Source of the DNA: Amphiduros pacificus
Lineage: Eukaryota; Annelida; Polychaeta; Phyllodocida; Hesionidae
NCBI GenBank assembly: GCA_949316495.1
Contig: OX439000.1
Location: 11,972,834 to 12,036,833, forward strand
Length of the DNA: 64,000 nucleotides
Direction: 5' to 3'
Part shown: positions 23,801 through 36,119 of the stretch, one piece after another
Layout of the letters: each line of letters begins with the position of its first letter
Position numbering within the stretch: position 1 is the first letter of the stretch
The notes under the pieces: model-generated
Told to the model about the DNA's origin: nothing
Seen by the model: only the letters and a program-made list of their open reading frames with translations
Databases searched by the model: none
Translations under genes and position numbers: made by a program

Positions 23801-25476
23801 CTGCGATCGTATTTGACCCAATTCGTTGCACACTGCACTTCCGGAACAGTGGCGACGGTTTGATTGGGGCATTGTCGCCTCTGCCTTTCATCTTTACATT
23901 GTTGTTTCTCTTAGTTTTGCCTCCGTAATTTTGACATAAATTATGTATATTGCAATATACTTATATACAGATTACACACCAAACACCAAATAGCACTGAC
24001 ATTGGCATGTCAATGTACAATGTCAGTCTGAAATTTCCCTCCCATCTTGAAGCAAGGCGAGCGGAAGTTTACAACGCAACATCTTTCCCGTCATGCATTG
24101 CTCTCTCGCGCCAATTTCGTCATTTTTTCACGGACCAGCTAAAAATCTGAGAGAGCAGATAGCGAGAATTATGACATTGGCCAATTATAGTCATTCAATG
24201 GTTTGACATTTTTTCAAAACATATTTTTGACCAATTTAAGTTATCTAATGATTTATGTTGATTGCTAGTTACATAAGGTCATCTGATATGAGGCGGTTGA
24301 GCCTTGGATCTTTGGTGGCTTGTGTAATTTCAGGGGACATATATGAACGATTCTCAGGGTTGCCTGAGAGTAAATAGGTCAAGGTTCAGATCCCATTCTA
24401 GTCACTTACACAACACTCTATAATCTCTTGTGTACAAATGTACTATAAGCTTCCCTTGCTAGAAGACCTATTGCCCAACATTTTAACCACCAGTGCTAAT
24501 AATAGCCTCTGACTTAACCATTTCTGGTATTGAAAGATGTGTTGGATTCTGTGTAAAGGCATTATTTATGCAACAGCTTACATGCTGTGTGTTTGTCTCC
24601 TGATGTAAAATAGCCAATAACAATCTGGGAAGAATGACAATACCTGTGACACAGCAGACAATGTTTTATCTGTATTTAGGTACTGGCATGGGGGTGGAGC
24701 AGGGGCCTTAATCTTCAACAGTATTTTAAAATTAGATCAGTCAGCAGAGTGCAAGTGCACTTAACAGACTGCTGCATAGAGTTTAAAAGTTAGGTCATTG
24801 GGTAAGATACTAATATTTTAAAATAGTAACTGCAGTGCAATGAACACAGTATTTAAAAATCTGGCTGCTGCCATTTCTGTTATCACTATGCAGTATATAC
24901 AGAACTTCAATTCTGAAACCTTAATTGTTTTTATGAACCAAATATTAAACATATTAAATATTAAACATATTAAATATTTGTTTTCAGTTTCTGAATGAAG
25001 AGACATTGCATGCTGAATCAGGCTCAGGATCCTCGTCTTCCTCAGAAAAGTCCTCATCTGAAAGACAGACAAAGAAGGCCAGACTACAGGAGTTACCCAA
25101 CACACTGCATGCACAACACTTCAGCAAACTGCTCCTTACACAACATAATGCACTCGTAAGCAAAGATGCATATGGATGGGCCACTCTTCCGGAAATGTAT
25201 CGTAAAAGATCTCTGCATATCTTACCAGGCATGGTGGTCACACGCAATGGCGTCTTCATCACCAAACTTGTCAGCCAAGTGGGACACATTTGTGATATAT
25301 CTGAGATTGATCAAGCTGTTACCAAAGAAAGATTTAATAGCAGCGAGGATGACAGATACTGTGTGTCAGACAGGTTTCTGGTGCTGCATCATCACTGGAA
25401 GGCTCTTTGCCACTATTTGCTGCTTCTGAATGAACTTGGATGTCTTTTTCTCACAAAACCTAAATCATTGGCTTGA
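17897..25476 (+). CDS. Unknown 438-aa protein, tandem paralogue A, possible PD-(D/E)XK-like core
   Basis: Five exons, 17897-17977, 21951-22486, 22763-22943, 23479-23508 and 24988-25476, join without frame conflict. A second in-frame ATG at 17906 has the better context (GAGATGGCG). The N-terminus is acidic (MATDPDSDSSNE). A helical region follows (FHQSCERKYVPYLRSH, RKFIDLLERTCRNY). Exon 3 encodes KIFKIRWKSKY, then CGSPDLLLTT and VPVLVME, continuing into the 30-nt microexon (VCGSTMEEVQ). The GSPD...VPVLVMEV order resembles motifs II and III of PD-(D/E)XK nucleases, with the lysine replaced by Cys. That is an inference from motif shape only. A Ser-rich linker and a C-terminal domain (VFITKLVSQVGHICDI...HHHWKALCHYLLLL) follow. 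The C-terminal domain is shared with the gene 2.7 kb downstream. I do not recognise the family. Confidence 0.75.
18240..18335. repeat. Dispersed repeat copy in intron 1 (TGTCTCGTGGGCACTCAGAG family)
   Basis: TTGGCCGCACTGCTTGTGTC followed by TCGTGGGCACTCAGAGCC is about 80-85 percent alike to two tandem copies at 31205-31290 and 31400-31500. The rest of the intron (18336-20550) is AT-rich, with TGACGTCA at two sites (near 19390 and 19432). Confidence 0.7.
20560..21080. repeat. Dispersed repeat in intron 1, second copy in intron 4
   Basis: Segments such as AATAGCCAATAACAAT(A/C)TGGGAAGAA and CTGGCATGGGG(A/G)T(C/G)G(G/A)GCAGGGG recur in the same order at about 24440-24730. The flanking 19920-20350 piece (GGTGGCCCGGGGCCACCAG, then GACTTTAGCTCGCAGAGC) looks like another interspersed family. 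No coding capacity. Confidence 0.65.
21243..21865. repeat. Minisatellite, ~11-bp CAGCATA(C/T)ACC unit
   Basis: About 55 copies of CAGCATAxACC / CAAGCATATGCC sit immediately upstream of exon 2 of paralogue A. The period is not a multiple of three and the unit lacks stops, so all three minus frames stay open for 200 codons or more. These are artefacts. Confidence 0.92.
23752..24178. mobile_element. Short inverted-repeat element (MITE-like) in intron 4 of paralogue A
   Basis: AATTCTCCCTATCTGCTCTC near 23757 is mirrored by GAGAGCAGATAGCGAGAATT near 24152, giving ~20-bp imperfect terminal repeats around ~400 bp. No target duplication was found, so the exact ends are uncertain. Confidence 0.5.
24440..24730. 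repeat. Second copy of the 20.6-21.1 kb dispersed repeat
   Basis: It matches the intron-1 copy in order (CTTGCTAGAAGACCTATT, AATAGCCAATAACAATCTGG, ACTGGCATGGGGGTGG). It is shortened relative to that copy. Confidence 0.65.
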
Positions 25477-27539
25477 ACACAAATGGGTACCGTCATACAA
25501 TGACATCCAAGAAAATTCTCCTCAAATTAGATTGTTTATGGTGAACTAAGGTGTATTTTTGCAACTTGGCTCATGTATGTTCTCTTTTATGTTAAAATAC
25601 ATCAATATGGCATTTATGATCAAATTGTGATGGGATTTTAATATTGGATGACTTAGAGCTAAGTCCCAGGAGCCAATTTCAACCACACTTACCCTGTACA
25701 ATGTTTTGATTTTTTTTATAATGATTTATATAACTGGGTCACTATGACCTACTCATTGCCCTAACAGATATCAAGTGTGAGCATATTGCAGGACTTTGAA
25801 ATGCATCAAACTCTATATTTAGATTATATGTGGTGTTTATAAGCTTGAAAAGGTCTCTGAACTTCATCAAGGTCATCCATAATTTTGGTGTGTAATAATA
25901 CTTAATACGTAAATTAAAAGGATCTTGTTTGAAATTAATAGATCAATAGTTACGAAAAACCTGATCTCTTTAAATCTCAGGTAATTTATATATTATTACA
26001 CTTACTGAGAATTAAAGAAAATAATGAAAAAAATGATAATAATGTCATGACAATTCAATCAAAAAGAAAATATTTTTGTTAGCATAAAATGTCTAGATTA
26101 ATCCACATATTTCTCCTTTGGAGCTATAGAATTATTTGATCAAGCATGACCATGCGATGAGAAAATTAAAATGGACAATATACTGTGACAGGAGACAGCC
26201 AAATGATATCAATAAAGACGTGAGCAAGCAAAATTACATGGTTATAGTTGTTTGATCACATTTATGTAATATAAATGGTTTTTTTCAAAATATAAATGTG
26301 TATATACCATTGCCTGGACCAACATTTCAGTTACAAGGTATAAAATATTACACCTCATAGACAACTATTTTGTATTCAGGTAGCAATTTTCATGCAATGA
26401 AGGTGGTGAAATATTTGATAATAATAATAATAATAATTAAACATTTCTATAGCGTCAGCTGTCTAGTAGCTCGAAATATATTTGGCATAGATTAATTCTG
26501 ACCGATTCAAGATTCTCTGGACTCAAATGATGCCCTGACTGTCATCCTAACTATGAGTTAACAACATGTTGTATATTTATTTGATAAAAGCCTGAGCACT
26601 TGACTGAGTTACAGTCCCCTCCCTCAAGAAAGTATGGACCCTCACGGAAGTATGGACCCTCACGAAAGTATGGACCCTCACGAAAGTATGGACCCTTACA
26701 GCATAAAGAGGAATATAATGGATGGTAACAATCAACCTGAACACATTTATGCTATCAGATCCAACACATGAAAACTCGTTCTTCCCCACTTGATTCCTGT
26801 TAGCTGAATGAAAGTTTATACCAGGCTATAGTCAGATTATTTGCACATGTTGTAACATAGTTGATTTGTGGCATTGTTATAATTAGAAATTACAACTACA
26901 AATTGATTAAGATGTCTGACATGTATACCAAAGTAGACCAAAATACGTCTGGGGATAGACCATTTTTCCGATGTTTTTGCCCACATTGATTAAGAGTAGG
27001 GAGCAATTAGTGTATTGTCAAAGGCAATATTGTCTTAGCTTACTGTTGCCACTTACTCAGAAATAAATGCCCTAAACAAAGATTTAGAACAATGCATAAA
27101 GAATGCAGCAGATATATCTGAGCAATTTGGAAGCATCACACTTAGACTATAAAAATAGGATGATAATTGGCCAAGCATATGTGTGTAGTTTAATAAGGAT
27201 CTTGATATTGTGTGATGTAGGAGTTTTGATTTGTCATGGTGGTAAAATCCCCTGTCTCTCATGCCAACTTGGGTTCAAATTCAGGTTAAGAAACATACCG
27301 GTAATATGATTCTGAAATCTACCAGTGAGGTGGTTTTCGCTCAGACCAATGCCCAGCTGTTTGTCTCTAGATTGTGGTATTGTGCCTAAGTGATCATGTA
27401 AACCTTTTATGATATGATCATATGATAAGGCTGCATGACCTGATTTCATCATTATTAGATGTGACCAAAAGGATTTTAATTCAAGGGTATTGAATCCCAG
27501 TGAAAGGTTTCTACCTGTCCCCATATAAATTAAACTAAC
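25477..27539. other. Intergenic between the paralogues
   Basis: AT-rich. It includes four tandem 18-19-bp units of AAGTATGGACCCTCACG (26628-26700), next to a second copy of the TTGACTGAGTTACAG repeat at 26600, and an (AAT)n run near 26420. No exon recognised. Confidence 0.5.
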
Positions 27540-27610
27540 AGAAATAGCTCAATGGGTAGAGTATTCACCTTGAGTCCCTGGGATTCCCAGTTTGAGTCCC
27601 TGTCAGTTAC
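27540..27610 (+). repeat. tRNA-derived SINE head
   Basis: TAGCTCAATGGGTAGAG (27545) matches an RNA polymerase III A box and AGTTTGAGTCC (27589) a B box, at tRNA-like spacing. The flanks do not fold into an acceptor stem, so this is a SINE-type promoter region rather than a functional tRNA gene. A weaker B-box-like GGTTCAAATTC lies at about 27270. Confidence 0.5.
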
Positions 27611-28225
27611 TATTAAGTGCTATGAGCACTTCATAGTAACTATGAGCACTTAATAGTCCGTGATATATGAGTGTCTCCTTTACCTTTAAATTGTGTAATC
27701 AATTTACATTATACCATATGGACTAATTCAGGTCAAAGGTAGAAAGAAGGCAATCATTCCTTTGATTTACATTGATTGCTCTTTTTCAGTTGGTCAGGAA
27801 TCTTAGCTATAAGCAATCACAATGTATTGTCAGGGGAAGAATTCTATATTCTATTTTCCATTGGGCTCAATTTTATTTCCATTTTGTTATATTTGTTCAC
27901 AAATCTAATGGCTATCACTGAGATGGCAGGTAGGCTTCAATTTTGAATAATATGACAAATGTTAGCTAATGAGAATTGAGTTCACAGGTTGGGGACAAAT
28001 ATAATATGTAATATGCATTTTGATAGGTCATATTTGCTCTGGGAACAGATTTCAGTGATCATTTATGAAGCAATTTCCAGAAAATATTCACAAACATTAC
28101 AAAAAACAATGATCAGCACAGATATTAGGTCATTGGCCGATGCTTTCTTGCTTTGATTACTTGTCATGTATGATATCCTGATTTTAATGTTTCAGAACAA
28201 AAGGATTAAACAATGGAGTGGTAGC
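27611..28225. other. Upstream of paralogue B
   Basis: AT-rich. The acceptor TTTCAG at 28190-28195 implies a noncoding first exon upstream that I could not place. Confidence 0.4.
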
Positions 28226-30925
28226 ATGGACTCCTCAGATGAGGATGTGGAGGGTGATATTGGATATGATGCAAGGCCAGAACAGGTCCGCGCCTCGAAG
28301 TGTGATTGGTCGAAAATTGGCATGTTCCTTGAAGCATTTTGCATTCCTGGGTCTTGTCATCCATTCATTCGTCATGGGCCACAAAGTTTACACAGTACCT
28401 CCAAGGAAATTCTGTTCAAAGGAAATTTAAAAAAATATCTTAAAGAAGAGCAGTCAGATATGCAAATATTTTGTGATATGATGGATTTTTTGTTTGCTGG
28501 AAACACTGAAATGATCAACACAGCAAAACTCTACATTGCAAGCTTAGCAGAGGGAGAGGAATTTTGTGAATTCATGGATGTCCTTGATGTTATTGATCAG
28601 AATCCATGCCCTGTGTCGAACAGTGCAGAAGATTGCCAAGCATGGAGTGACCAACTGTGCTCAGCTTTATCATCAAAGCCCAGCCGGTTTGGATATAATG
28701 CCGCAGCTATTTCAATGGTTAATGGCTTGACAGATTTGAAGAAGGACAAGGTTGGAAAGGATTTTTACAAGCCACAAGAAGATATGCATTCTAGTTGGAG
28801 GATTGTTTTGGACACATTAGCAGGAGTGCTCTGTCAGATCACGCACAATCAATTACAATGTAGGTAAGGTAATTTATACCTCCAGTTTAAACTTGAAAAT
28901 GTTTCTAAATACTTTAAAGTGTTTCTAAATACTTAATTATTTAGATGAGCAGAATGGTGACTTGTCAGTCTGGGATTTTAGCACTAACCTGTAATTCCAG
29001 AGTAGAAGAAACACTGTCGGGCTAGTACAACTTCTTCTGATGCTAGCCCAACTGTCCAGTAACTATTCATGATTTTTCAAGTATGTCCTTTTATCATTTG
29101 ATTAATCTTACTAAATATGAATTGCCCTAACCAAGTACAGTACTGGCTTGGGCTGACACAAGGTTTTTGGCGCAAAAATGATCGGAGCCCCACCACAGTG
29201 TATTAATTTGCATTGAAATATTAATATATCATGCAATTTATGTTTTACATTTACAAAATGACAAGAAATGGAAGGTTAGAATAATCACAGAAATAAATGT
29301 TGGACACATGGTCTGATTACAGCAGAAAATATGTCAGACGTTCGCAAAAAATATCGTTTAGTACTGGCTGTGATGATGGCTACAAATATATTCCACCTGG
29401 AAAAAATGTCCAGGCAACAACAGCTTGCCATTCCAAATCCCTGCCCATTTGGTCTCCTGACCTCATTTGATTGTCAACCAATCAGAATTTGGCAAATTTT
29501 CATTTACGGACTTTCAATATTACAGACAATGTGCACTTATTGCCATCTTCCTGTCTTCTTCCCACACACATTTCTTCAATACTACTGATTGTCATATATA
29601 TAATTTATCAATTTGAACCAATGCTGTGTTTGGTCAGTTACAAAATTTGAAGCACTGAGTACAACTTCCCCACCATGAAATCATCAACAAGAAATATTAT
29701 CAAAATAAAGACCTGAGAGAGTTGAATAATGATTCAATCTTTGAAGACTTGAAAGATGTTTATAATGATTTTCATGATGATTATATAAGTATTAAAAGTA
29801 TACTTTATTTTTTATATATTAAAGAATACTCTTGATACTCACGATGACAGTTCTACAACAGCACAATATTATGAAAGGAATATTTATTTCCAGGTTTACT
29901 GGCCACTGCATGGACATTGTTCCATTCCGAAGCTTTCTTAACTGTGATGGAAGAAAACCTTTGACCAGAACTATTAGTGTTACTGTGAATCCAGACCTAG
30001 TGCTACTTACTAATGTCCTGAGGAACTGCAAGCTTTTAAATCTAAGGAGTGTGATTATAAATGTGAGTCATCCTAAATTTCTTTTCAACAAACATTCATA
30101 ATTTATAAACAGAATTTATTCAACCCACATTTTTTAAAATGAAAGAACATATTTCTTGTTACTTTTACAGATTACGTCCAGGAATGTTGCATTGACTGAG
30201 GTGATGAATTTGATATCCAGATCACACTCTGATATATAATTTTGAAATGCGACTTTCTTTTTATTTAAAATTAACTTAATTTGATGCCCTTAGTAGATTA
30301 CACATGTACAATGGTCCACAGTTTTAAGGGTCATCTCTTTTGTATAACTTACATAATCTGCAACAAAGATTTTCAACAATTTTCCCCAGACTTTTTTCAA
30401 TCTTTTTTTTATGAACATTGGACTTAATTGCAGGCATTCCAGACTTCTCGATCATCCAGAAACCCAACAAGCTGGGATGGAAATATTCTAGAAGAGACAG
30501 TTAAGTGTGAAAAGTTGTCTACAGAATATTCTTCCAGCAACATAAAGCCGGGGGAGATGTCTGGATCTGAGGAGGACACTATACACATATGCGATACAGT
30601 TAGAATTGAACATTTGCTTGAACTGATTGCTTCTGCCTTGTGCAATAGAAAGCTCATAGGAGAAGAAGGCCTTTCATTAAATAATTATACAGGCACACTC
30701 CATACAGCAGGAGTACTCTGGTTTAATAATGCTGTGTTTCTTACAAGATTGGTCACCAAAATTGGCTTTGACCTTGATGAACATCCTGGAAAGCAACTTG
30801 GAAAATATGAAATGTGTGATAAAGTTTTGAGTCCATGGGATGGTCACTGGAAAAATATTGCAAAATACCTGTTGGTATGTGGAATGATGACCTATACATT
30901 AAAAACATCTGTCTTCTGTGATTAA
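28226..30925 (+). CDS. Unknown 442-aa protein, tandem paralogue B
   Basis: Four coding exons, 28226-28863 (the exon itself opens at an acceptor at 28196), 29894-30062, 30171-30200 and 30434-30925. All phases equal those of paralogue A, including the 30-nt microexon (ITSRNVALTE). Start ATG 28226 gives an acidic N-terminus (MDSSDEDVEGD) like that of A. Shared blocks include CDWSKIGMFLEAFC...HPFIRH against CDLDTFSGFFHQSC...VPYLRSH. Also shared are NPDLVLLTN against SPDLLLTT, and AVFLTRLVTKIGFDLD...GHWKNIAKYLL against VFITKLVSQVGHICDI...HHWKALCHYLL. The acidic residue after the hydrophobic strand in A (VLVME) is missing here (SVIIN), so any nuclease-like site would be lost. Divergence is high, so the duplication is old. 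Function unknown. Confidence 0.75.
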
Positions 30926-31184
30926 TGTGTCAGCAGAATTAAATTATTTCTGTCAAAATGTGAAATATTTGTTCAATATATTTAAGATATGAAGTAGAAA
31001 AATACCAAATAGCCTAGATTTTTCTGAAAGGAGAACTATTAGGAGATGGGAGAATCTAAATGATTCTCTTAGAAAAAACTTTTGTAATTTTTACAACTGA
31101 TCATTCCAATCATTTCAATGTTTAATTTTTTGTAACACGGATGGTTCCTTTTTGACAAGCATTGCCAACAGGCAATGCTTGTCA
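30926..31184. other. 3' flank of paralogue B
   Basis: AT-rich. It contains a perfect hairpin: TTTTTGACAAGCATTGCC, then AACA, then GGCAATGCTTGTCAAAAA (31148-31187). Confidence 0.5.
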
Positions 31185-31545
31185 AAAAAAGGATTTTGAT
31201 TTGATTTGATTTGATTTGATATGTTGGCCGCTCCACTTTTGTCTCGTGGGCACTCAGAGCTTACGCAGCATGGCTATCCAGCTAGAGAGGAGACCCAATA
31301 CGCACTATCCCCAATCTGTGAATAGCACTCGTGCTGACCGAAAAAGGGACTATCTGTGTTATTCTGTGATCGGATTTTATGATTTGATTTGATTTGATAT
31401 GTTGGCCGCTCCACTTTTGTCTCGTGGGCACTCAGAGCCTACGCAGCGTGGCTATCCAGCTAGAGAGGAGACCCAATACGCACTATATCCCCAATCTGTG
31501 AATAGCACTCGTGCTGACCGCCCGGTGCAGGCCCCTACACTGATG
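31185..31545. repeat. Two tandem copies of a TTTGATTTGATTTGATATG-led repeat
   Basis: (TTTGA)n followed by TGTTGGCCGCTCCACTTTTG... runs 31190-31370 and again 31378-31520 at high identity. A diverged copy lies at 18240. The simple TTTGA run at the start looks like the tail of a retroposed or SINE-like unit. Confidence 0.7.
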
Positions 31546-32945
31546 AAAAGCTACCCTATCTAATTATCACCTTCTGCACTGACAACTTTCACCTCAACAC
31601 TCACTCCTTCCCTTGGGGCCTACAATCCCCAGCGCGCTAAAGGGCGTCCAATATCCCTATACAGCCTGAGGCGTCCAATATCCTCGTAAGCCCTACCAAT
31701 CACAACTAGAGGCTAAAAATGTCCTCCACGTGAGTACCTAGTGATCTTCAGCACCTTCATATCTACCAGCTGCCTCCTTACCAACTTTTCTAATCCCACC
31801 GAGACTACATCCTAAGTAACCGACAAAAACGTACGATCATGGGAAATGCGTATTCATTTCCTGTGGTTTGTGATTCGGTTTTTTCTGTGGTCATTATTGT
31901 TGAAGCAACTGACGCCACTGTGGAGCGTTCATCGTGTGCATGCGCTATAGACTGGTCCCCGGCGCAGTGTCAAGAACATCGTGTTGATACACAAAGGGCG
32001 GCACCAGTCTACATGAACTAGCGTATGAATACGTTCATATAACAAGTAAACAAAGATAAAGAAGTGCGTGATGACAAAAAGTTGAAGACGGCAATATCGT
32101 CATCGCCCATCGAATCCATAGAGCATGAAATTCTGATCAATAATATGCGTTCCTATAACTTGTAAACAAAGATTACGAAGACAAAATGCTCATCTACAAG
32201 TTTACCGGCTCGGCAAAGCCAATAGGCATCCCGCCAAAATGACAACATCGTCATCGCCCATCGATGCACAAAATTATCCCTTTGATTGCTTGGAAATGCC
32301 TCCCAATCGCTAGAACAAGTAATTTTCAGTAAGTGTAATTCAAATTTGGTGTAAATCGGACAATTACAGAAACAGAACAGAAATGGCATGGAAAAGTCTG
32401 ATCGATGACTTGCGATTGCACCTGAGCGATAATAGAGCAACTTACATAATCGAGCATGAAAAGGCACATCTTTGCATAGAGTTGTGCTAAAAAATTCGTT
32501 CATATACCAAATTAAATGTTTTTAAAAGATAAATAAAGATAATTTCAACTACCCCCAGTTTGCAATGATTGTTTCATTTTGTGTTTTTTTGTTTATTTTA
32601 AATTTTGTTTTGTTTGTTGTAATTTTTGTTTAGTTTATTTTAATTTTGTTTTGTTTGTTGTAATTTTTGTTTTGTTTATTTTAATTTTTGTTCTGTTTGT
32701 TGTCAATTTTGGTTTGTTATTTTTCTTTCTCATCCGTGTTACATGTGGATCACCACTTTTTCTTGTTACTTTGTCAGCTTATATACACAGAATATGTTTA
32801 TAAGAAGTTCAAGGTGGCAACATAATGAAATTCAGTCTTGTTTTTCAAGTCATTATGCACTGATTAAAAAAATACATCTAAAAATAATGAATAAGTGATA
32901 AATGTATTTGCCTTTCATGTCTATTTACTTTTTTAGTTGATGAGC
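31546..32945. other. Intergenic, locally duplicated and T-rich
   Basis: AACAAGTAAACAAAGATAAAGAAG near 32040 recurs as AACTTGTAAACAAAGATTACG near 32158, and TCGTCATCGCCCATCGA occurs twice (near 32097 and 32249). 32575-32745 is TTTTGTTT(A/G)TT simple sequence. Minus-strand frames here do not look coding. Confidence 0.45.
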
Positions 32946-32949
32946 TCTA

Positions 32950-33235
32950 ATGGGTGACTTTTAAGTGAGTGCCCCTAGGGGCAAGGGTGGGAGAGCGCTG
33001 AACCAATCTAAGTGATTCTGTCATATAACAAGTTCTTTAGTTCTCACAAAAGGCATAAAAATCACATCAAAATCAAACAATTTTCACTACAGATGAGTGT
33101 ATTCCAGTGTGTTGAATATGATGGTGTAAATTTTATAGTAAATCTTTTAACAATTTTTTAGGTAATATTTGTGCCCCCAAGTCTGGATTAGTCCTTGTTA
33201 TGCAATCTTAAAATGGGGCACTTTCTTGTGTTCAA
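32950..33235. repeat. Dispersed repeat, inverted relative to 38.6-39.3 kb copy
   Basis: GGGTGGGAGAGCGCTGAACC, then TCACAAAAGGCATAAAAATC, then TATGCAATCTTAAAATGGGGCA reappear in reverse complement within 39070-39306. Confidence 0.65.
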
Positions 33236-33879
33236 ATTATGCAAAAATCTCACTAATATATGGTTCTTGAGGATCATATTCTCACATCTGTAACTGATAA
33301 GCATGTTATTTTTTTATGCTAAAGTTGATACATGAAGATTAATGAAATCTAGCCTAGCCCTTGTCCACAGTAAGGTTCAGAAACCACTGAGATTGGATGC
33401 AATTTAATTCCCAGCTTTTAAAGTGTTAAAATACATTCCCTATTAAAATAAAAGCATTAATGACAATCACTACAATATTCAAATTACAAGGTATGGGTGC
33501 AAGTATATTGCTTTCAAAAAGGTATTTTTGTTCTCATTTTCCTTGATAGATTTGTTCAGAAATGAAGAGGATAAGCAAATTACCATATTATCCTTAATAC
33601 CCGCCACCTAGTGGCAAACCTGCTGTTTCCAATCCCTGTTTAAATATCTCTGATTTGATCTGACACCTGAATGCTGAGTGAGGGTCACAGTATGGTGCCC
33701 AGTAGCACACCCCAGCCTCTTGTAACCTAATTGGTTTATTACCCTATAGGCATGTGGTCAAGTGGTGAAACTACAGGGCTCAACACTGATTATAGGAGAT
33801 TAGATCTATGCTTATCATTGCTTTTTTACCCTCAGCCCCTGATGTAATCAGGCTGAGGGTATTGCATTACTCCTGGGTA
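33236..33879. other. Intergenic, nothing recognised
   Basis: AT-rich unique DNA. A CCCTCAGCC...GGCTGAGGGT hairpin lies at 33830-33860, just before the next array. Confidence 0.45.
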
Positions 33880-35080
33880 TGTATGTCTGTCTGTCTGTAG
33901 CCAACATCCTTGTCATCGCGATAACTCGAGAACAAATGATGGCAGCTTCATGAAACTTGAGTTCGATGGACGGCGACCTTGACCTATTTTTCAAGGTCAC
34001 AGGGACAATTATGTGAAATCCCATGAATCACAATAACTCAAGAATGAATGATGGCAGCTTTATGAGATTTGACACACATAAGCATCTGGTGAAGACCTCA
34101 GAATTTTTTCTATGAAACATGACCTTCGCCTACTTTTCAAGGTCACAGGAACAATTATGTGAAATCATCCTTATCGCGATAACTCGAGAACAAATGATGG
34201 CAGCTTCATGAAACTTGACACACATAAGCATCTGGTGAAAACCTTGGACGAGACCGATGAACGGCGACCTTGACCTATTTTCAAGGTCACAGGGACAATT
34301 ATGTAGAATCGCAATAACTCAAGAACAAATGATGGCAGCTTTATGAGACTTGACACACATATGCATCTGGAACATGACCTTCACCTACTTTTCAAGGTCG
34401 CAGGGACAATTGTACCATGAAATCCCCATCACTGCGATAACTTGAGAACAAATGATGGCAGCTTTATGAGATTTGACACACATAAGCATCTGGTAAAGAC
34501 ATCAGAATTTTTTCTAGGAAACATGACCTTCACCTTCTCTTCAAGGTCAGAGGGACAATTATGTGAAATCCCAAGAATCGCAATAACTCAAGAACAAATG
34601 ATGGCAGCTTTACGAGATTTGACACGCATAAGCATCTGTTGAAGACCTCAGACATTTTTGTATGGAACATGACCTTCACCTGCTTTTCAAAGTCACGGGG
34701 ACATTTATGTGAAATCCCTATCATTATGATAACTCGAGAACAAATGATGGCAGCTTTATGAGATTTGACACTGACTCAAAAACAAAATAATGGCCCTTAA
34801 CTCAAAAGCAAATAATGGCCGCTTCATGAGAATTGACACACATAAGCATCTGGTGAAGACCCCAGATGAGTTTGATGGACGGTGACCTTAACCTGCTTTT
34901 CAAGGTCACTGGCCCGTCTCAATAATTCTAGAGTAAATGGTGACAGTTTCATGATACTTGACACACCAAAGCTATCAAAGTAAGTAGATTTTATGGGGTT
35001 TTTTACCCCTGCACCAATTTGCCTTGGTGCAGTGACGTTTTGTTCACAAATATTGTGTGGAGCGAATGTTGTGCAATAAG
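33880..35080. repeat. Tandem array, ~120-150-bp unit with TCAAGGTCA
   Basis: Seven to eight diverged copies of CGATAACTCGAGAACAAATG-ATGGCAGCTTTATGAGA...TTTTCAAGGTCACAGGGACA. Five units keep an exact TCAAGGTCA, the extended half-site bound by ERR/NR5A-type nuclear receptors. The repeat core resembles sequences common in bivalve and gastropod DNA. Confidence 0.85.
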
Positions 35081-36119
35081 TTACCAGGGCTGAGGGTTGA
35101 TGCATCTCTGATGCCTATGTTTGTAATGTTTGTGAACATTTCTAAACTGATCATTTAAAGCCTTTGCAAGAGCAGACTTGATCATGAGCAAATGATTATT
35201 TTGATCAATGAAAATGCATGTTACATATCAAATTTGTTATCTTGATTCTCATTTGCTAATTATTTCTATGTTATTAAAAATTGCAGCCTCCTTGACAACA
35301 TAGTGATGGCTATTAGATTTTTGAAGAAATCATAACAGAATGGAAAAAAAATGTGCATGATGGAAAAAGATAGAATTAGACCTCTGAAAATACAACATCT
35401 TGCCTACTTATACCTAAAGGAGAAGATCTCACAGATGAGTAACTAAGATAATAAATAAATATAGGGCATGCCTGACAACCACAAGGTGCAGTTGTGCACC
35501 ATCAGTTTTATTTTGCCCCTGCATCCATTGACCTTAAGGTCACAAAATTTGTTTGTGAAATATTGCATTGGTAGCAAGATAATGATATACAAGATATCAA
35601 TGAATATCTCGTCAAAGCTGAATTGGGATCTTGTATGGAAAACCATAAGCTGTTTGTAAGTTACAGTTTATCTCAGTACATGTGTTTTTATTCAAGTCAG
35701 CAGAGCTATCAACCCATTGGGTTATGTTTACGAGTTAAAAAGATATGAAGCATTCAATTTCCATTGTGATTTTCAAATAATAAATCAATAGTTTTATTAA
35801 AAAATGAATATCAAAATGTCATTTCATGACTAGAATGTTTCATGACTAGAATGTTTCTGTATGAAAATTGAGTAGTTTTCCTGTACTTTTATTAATATGT
35901 TCTATTTTGGAGTAAAAAGAAAGTAGTTCCCTCAGAAAATCTGCCACCAGAGGACACGCACTAGCAAGAAATTCTGCATCGACTTTGAAAAAGACATAGA
36001 AAAGTCATAAATTAATAATAAGATATTTGCTTTCATATTAGTTTATTTTTTAGGTTAATGCAATCCAGTAAGTGTCTGAGATCTATTTGAACAAAAGCCT
36101 AATTTATAGCCCTCTTTTG
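35081..36119. other. Intergenic, AT-rich
   Basis: No exon recognised. A TTTCATGACTAGAATG unit is duplicated at 35822-35851. Confidence 0.45.

Noticed and set aside
27540-27610. Functional tRNA gene
   Set aside because: A and B boxes are recognisable but no acceptor-stem or cloverleaf pairing is present; it is read as a SINE head.
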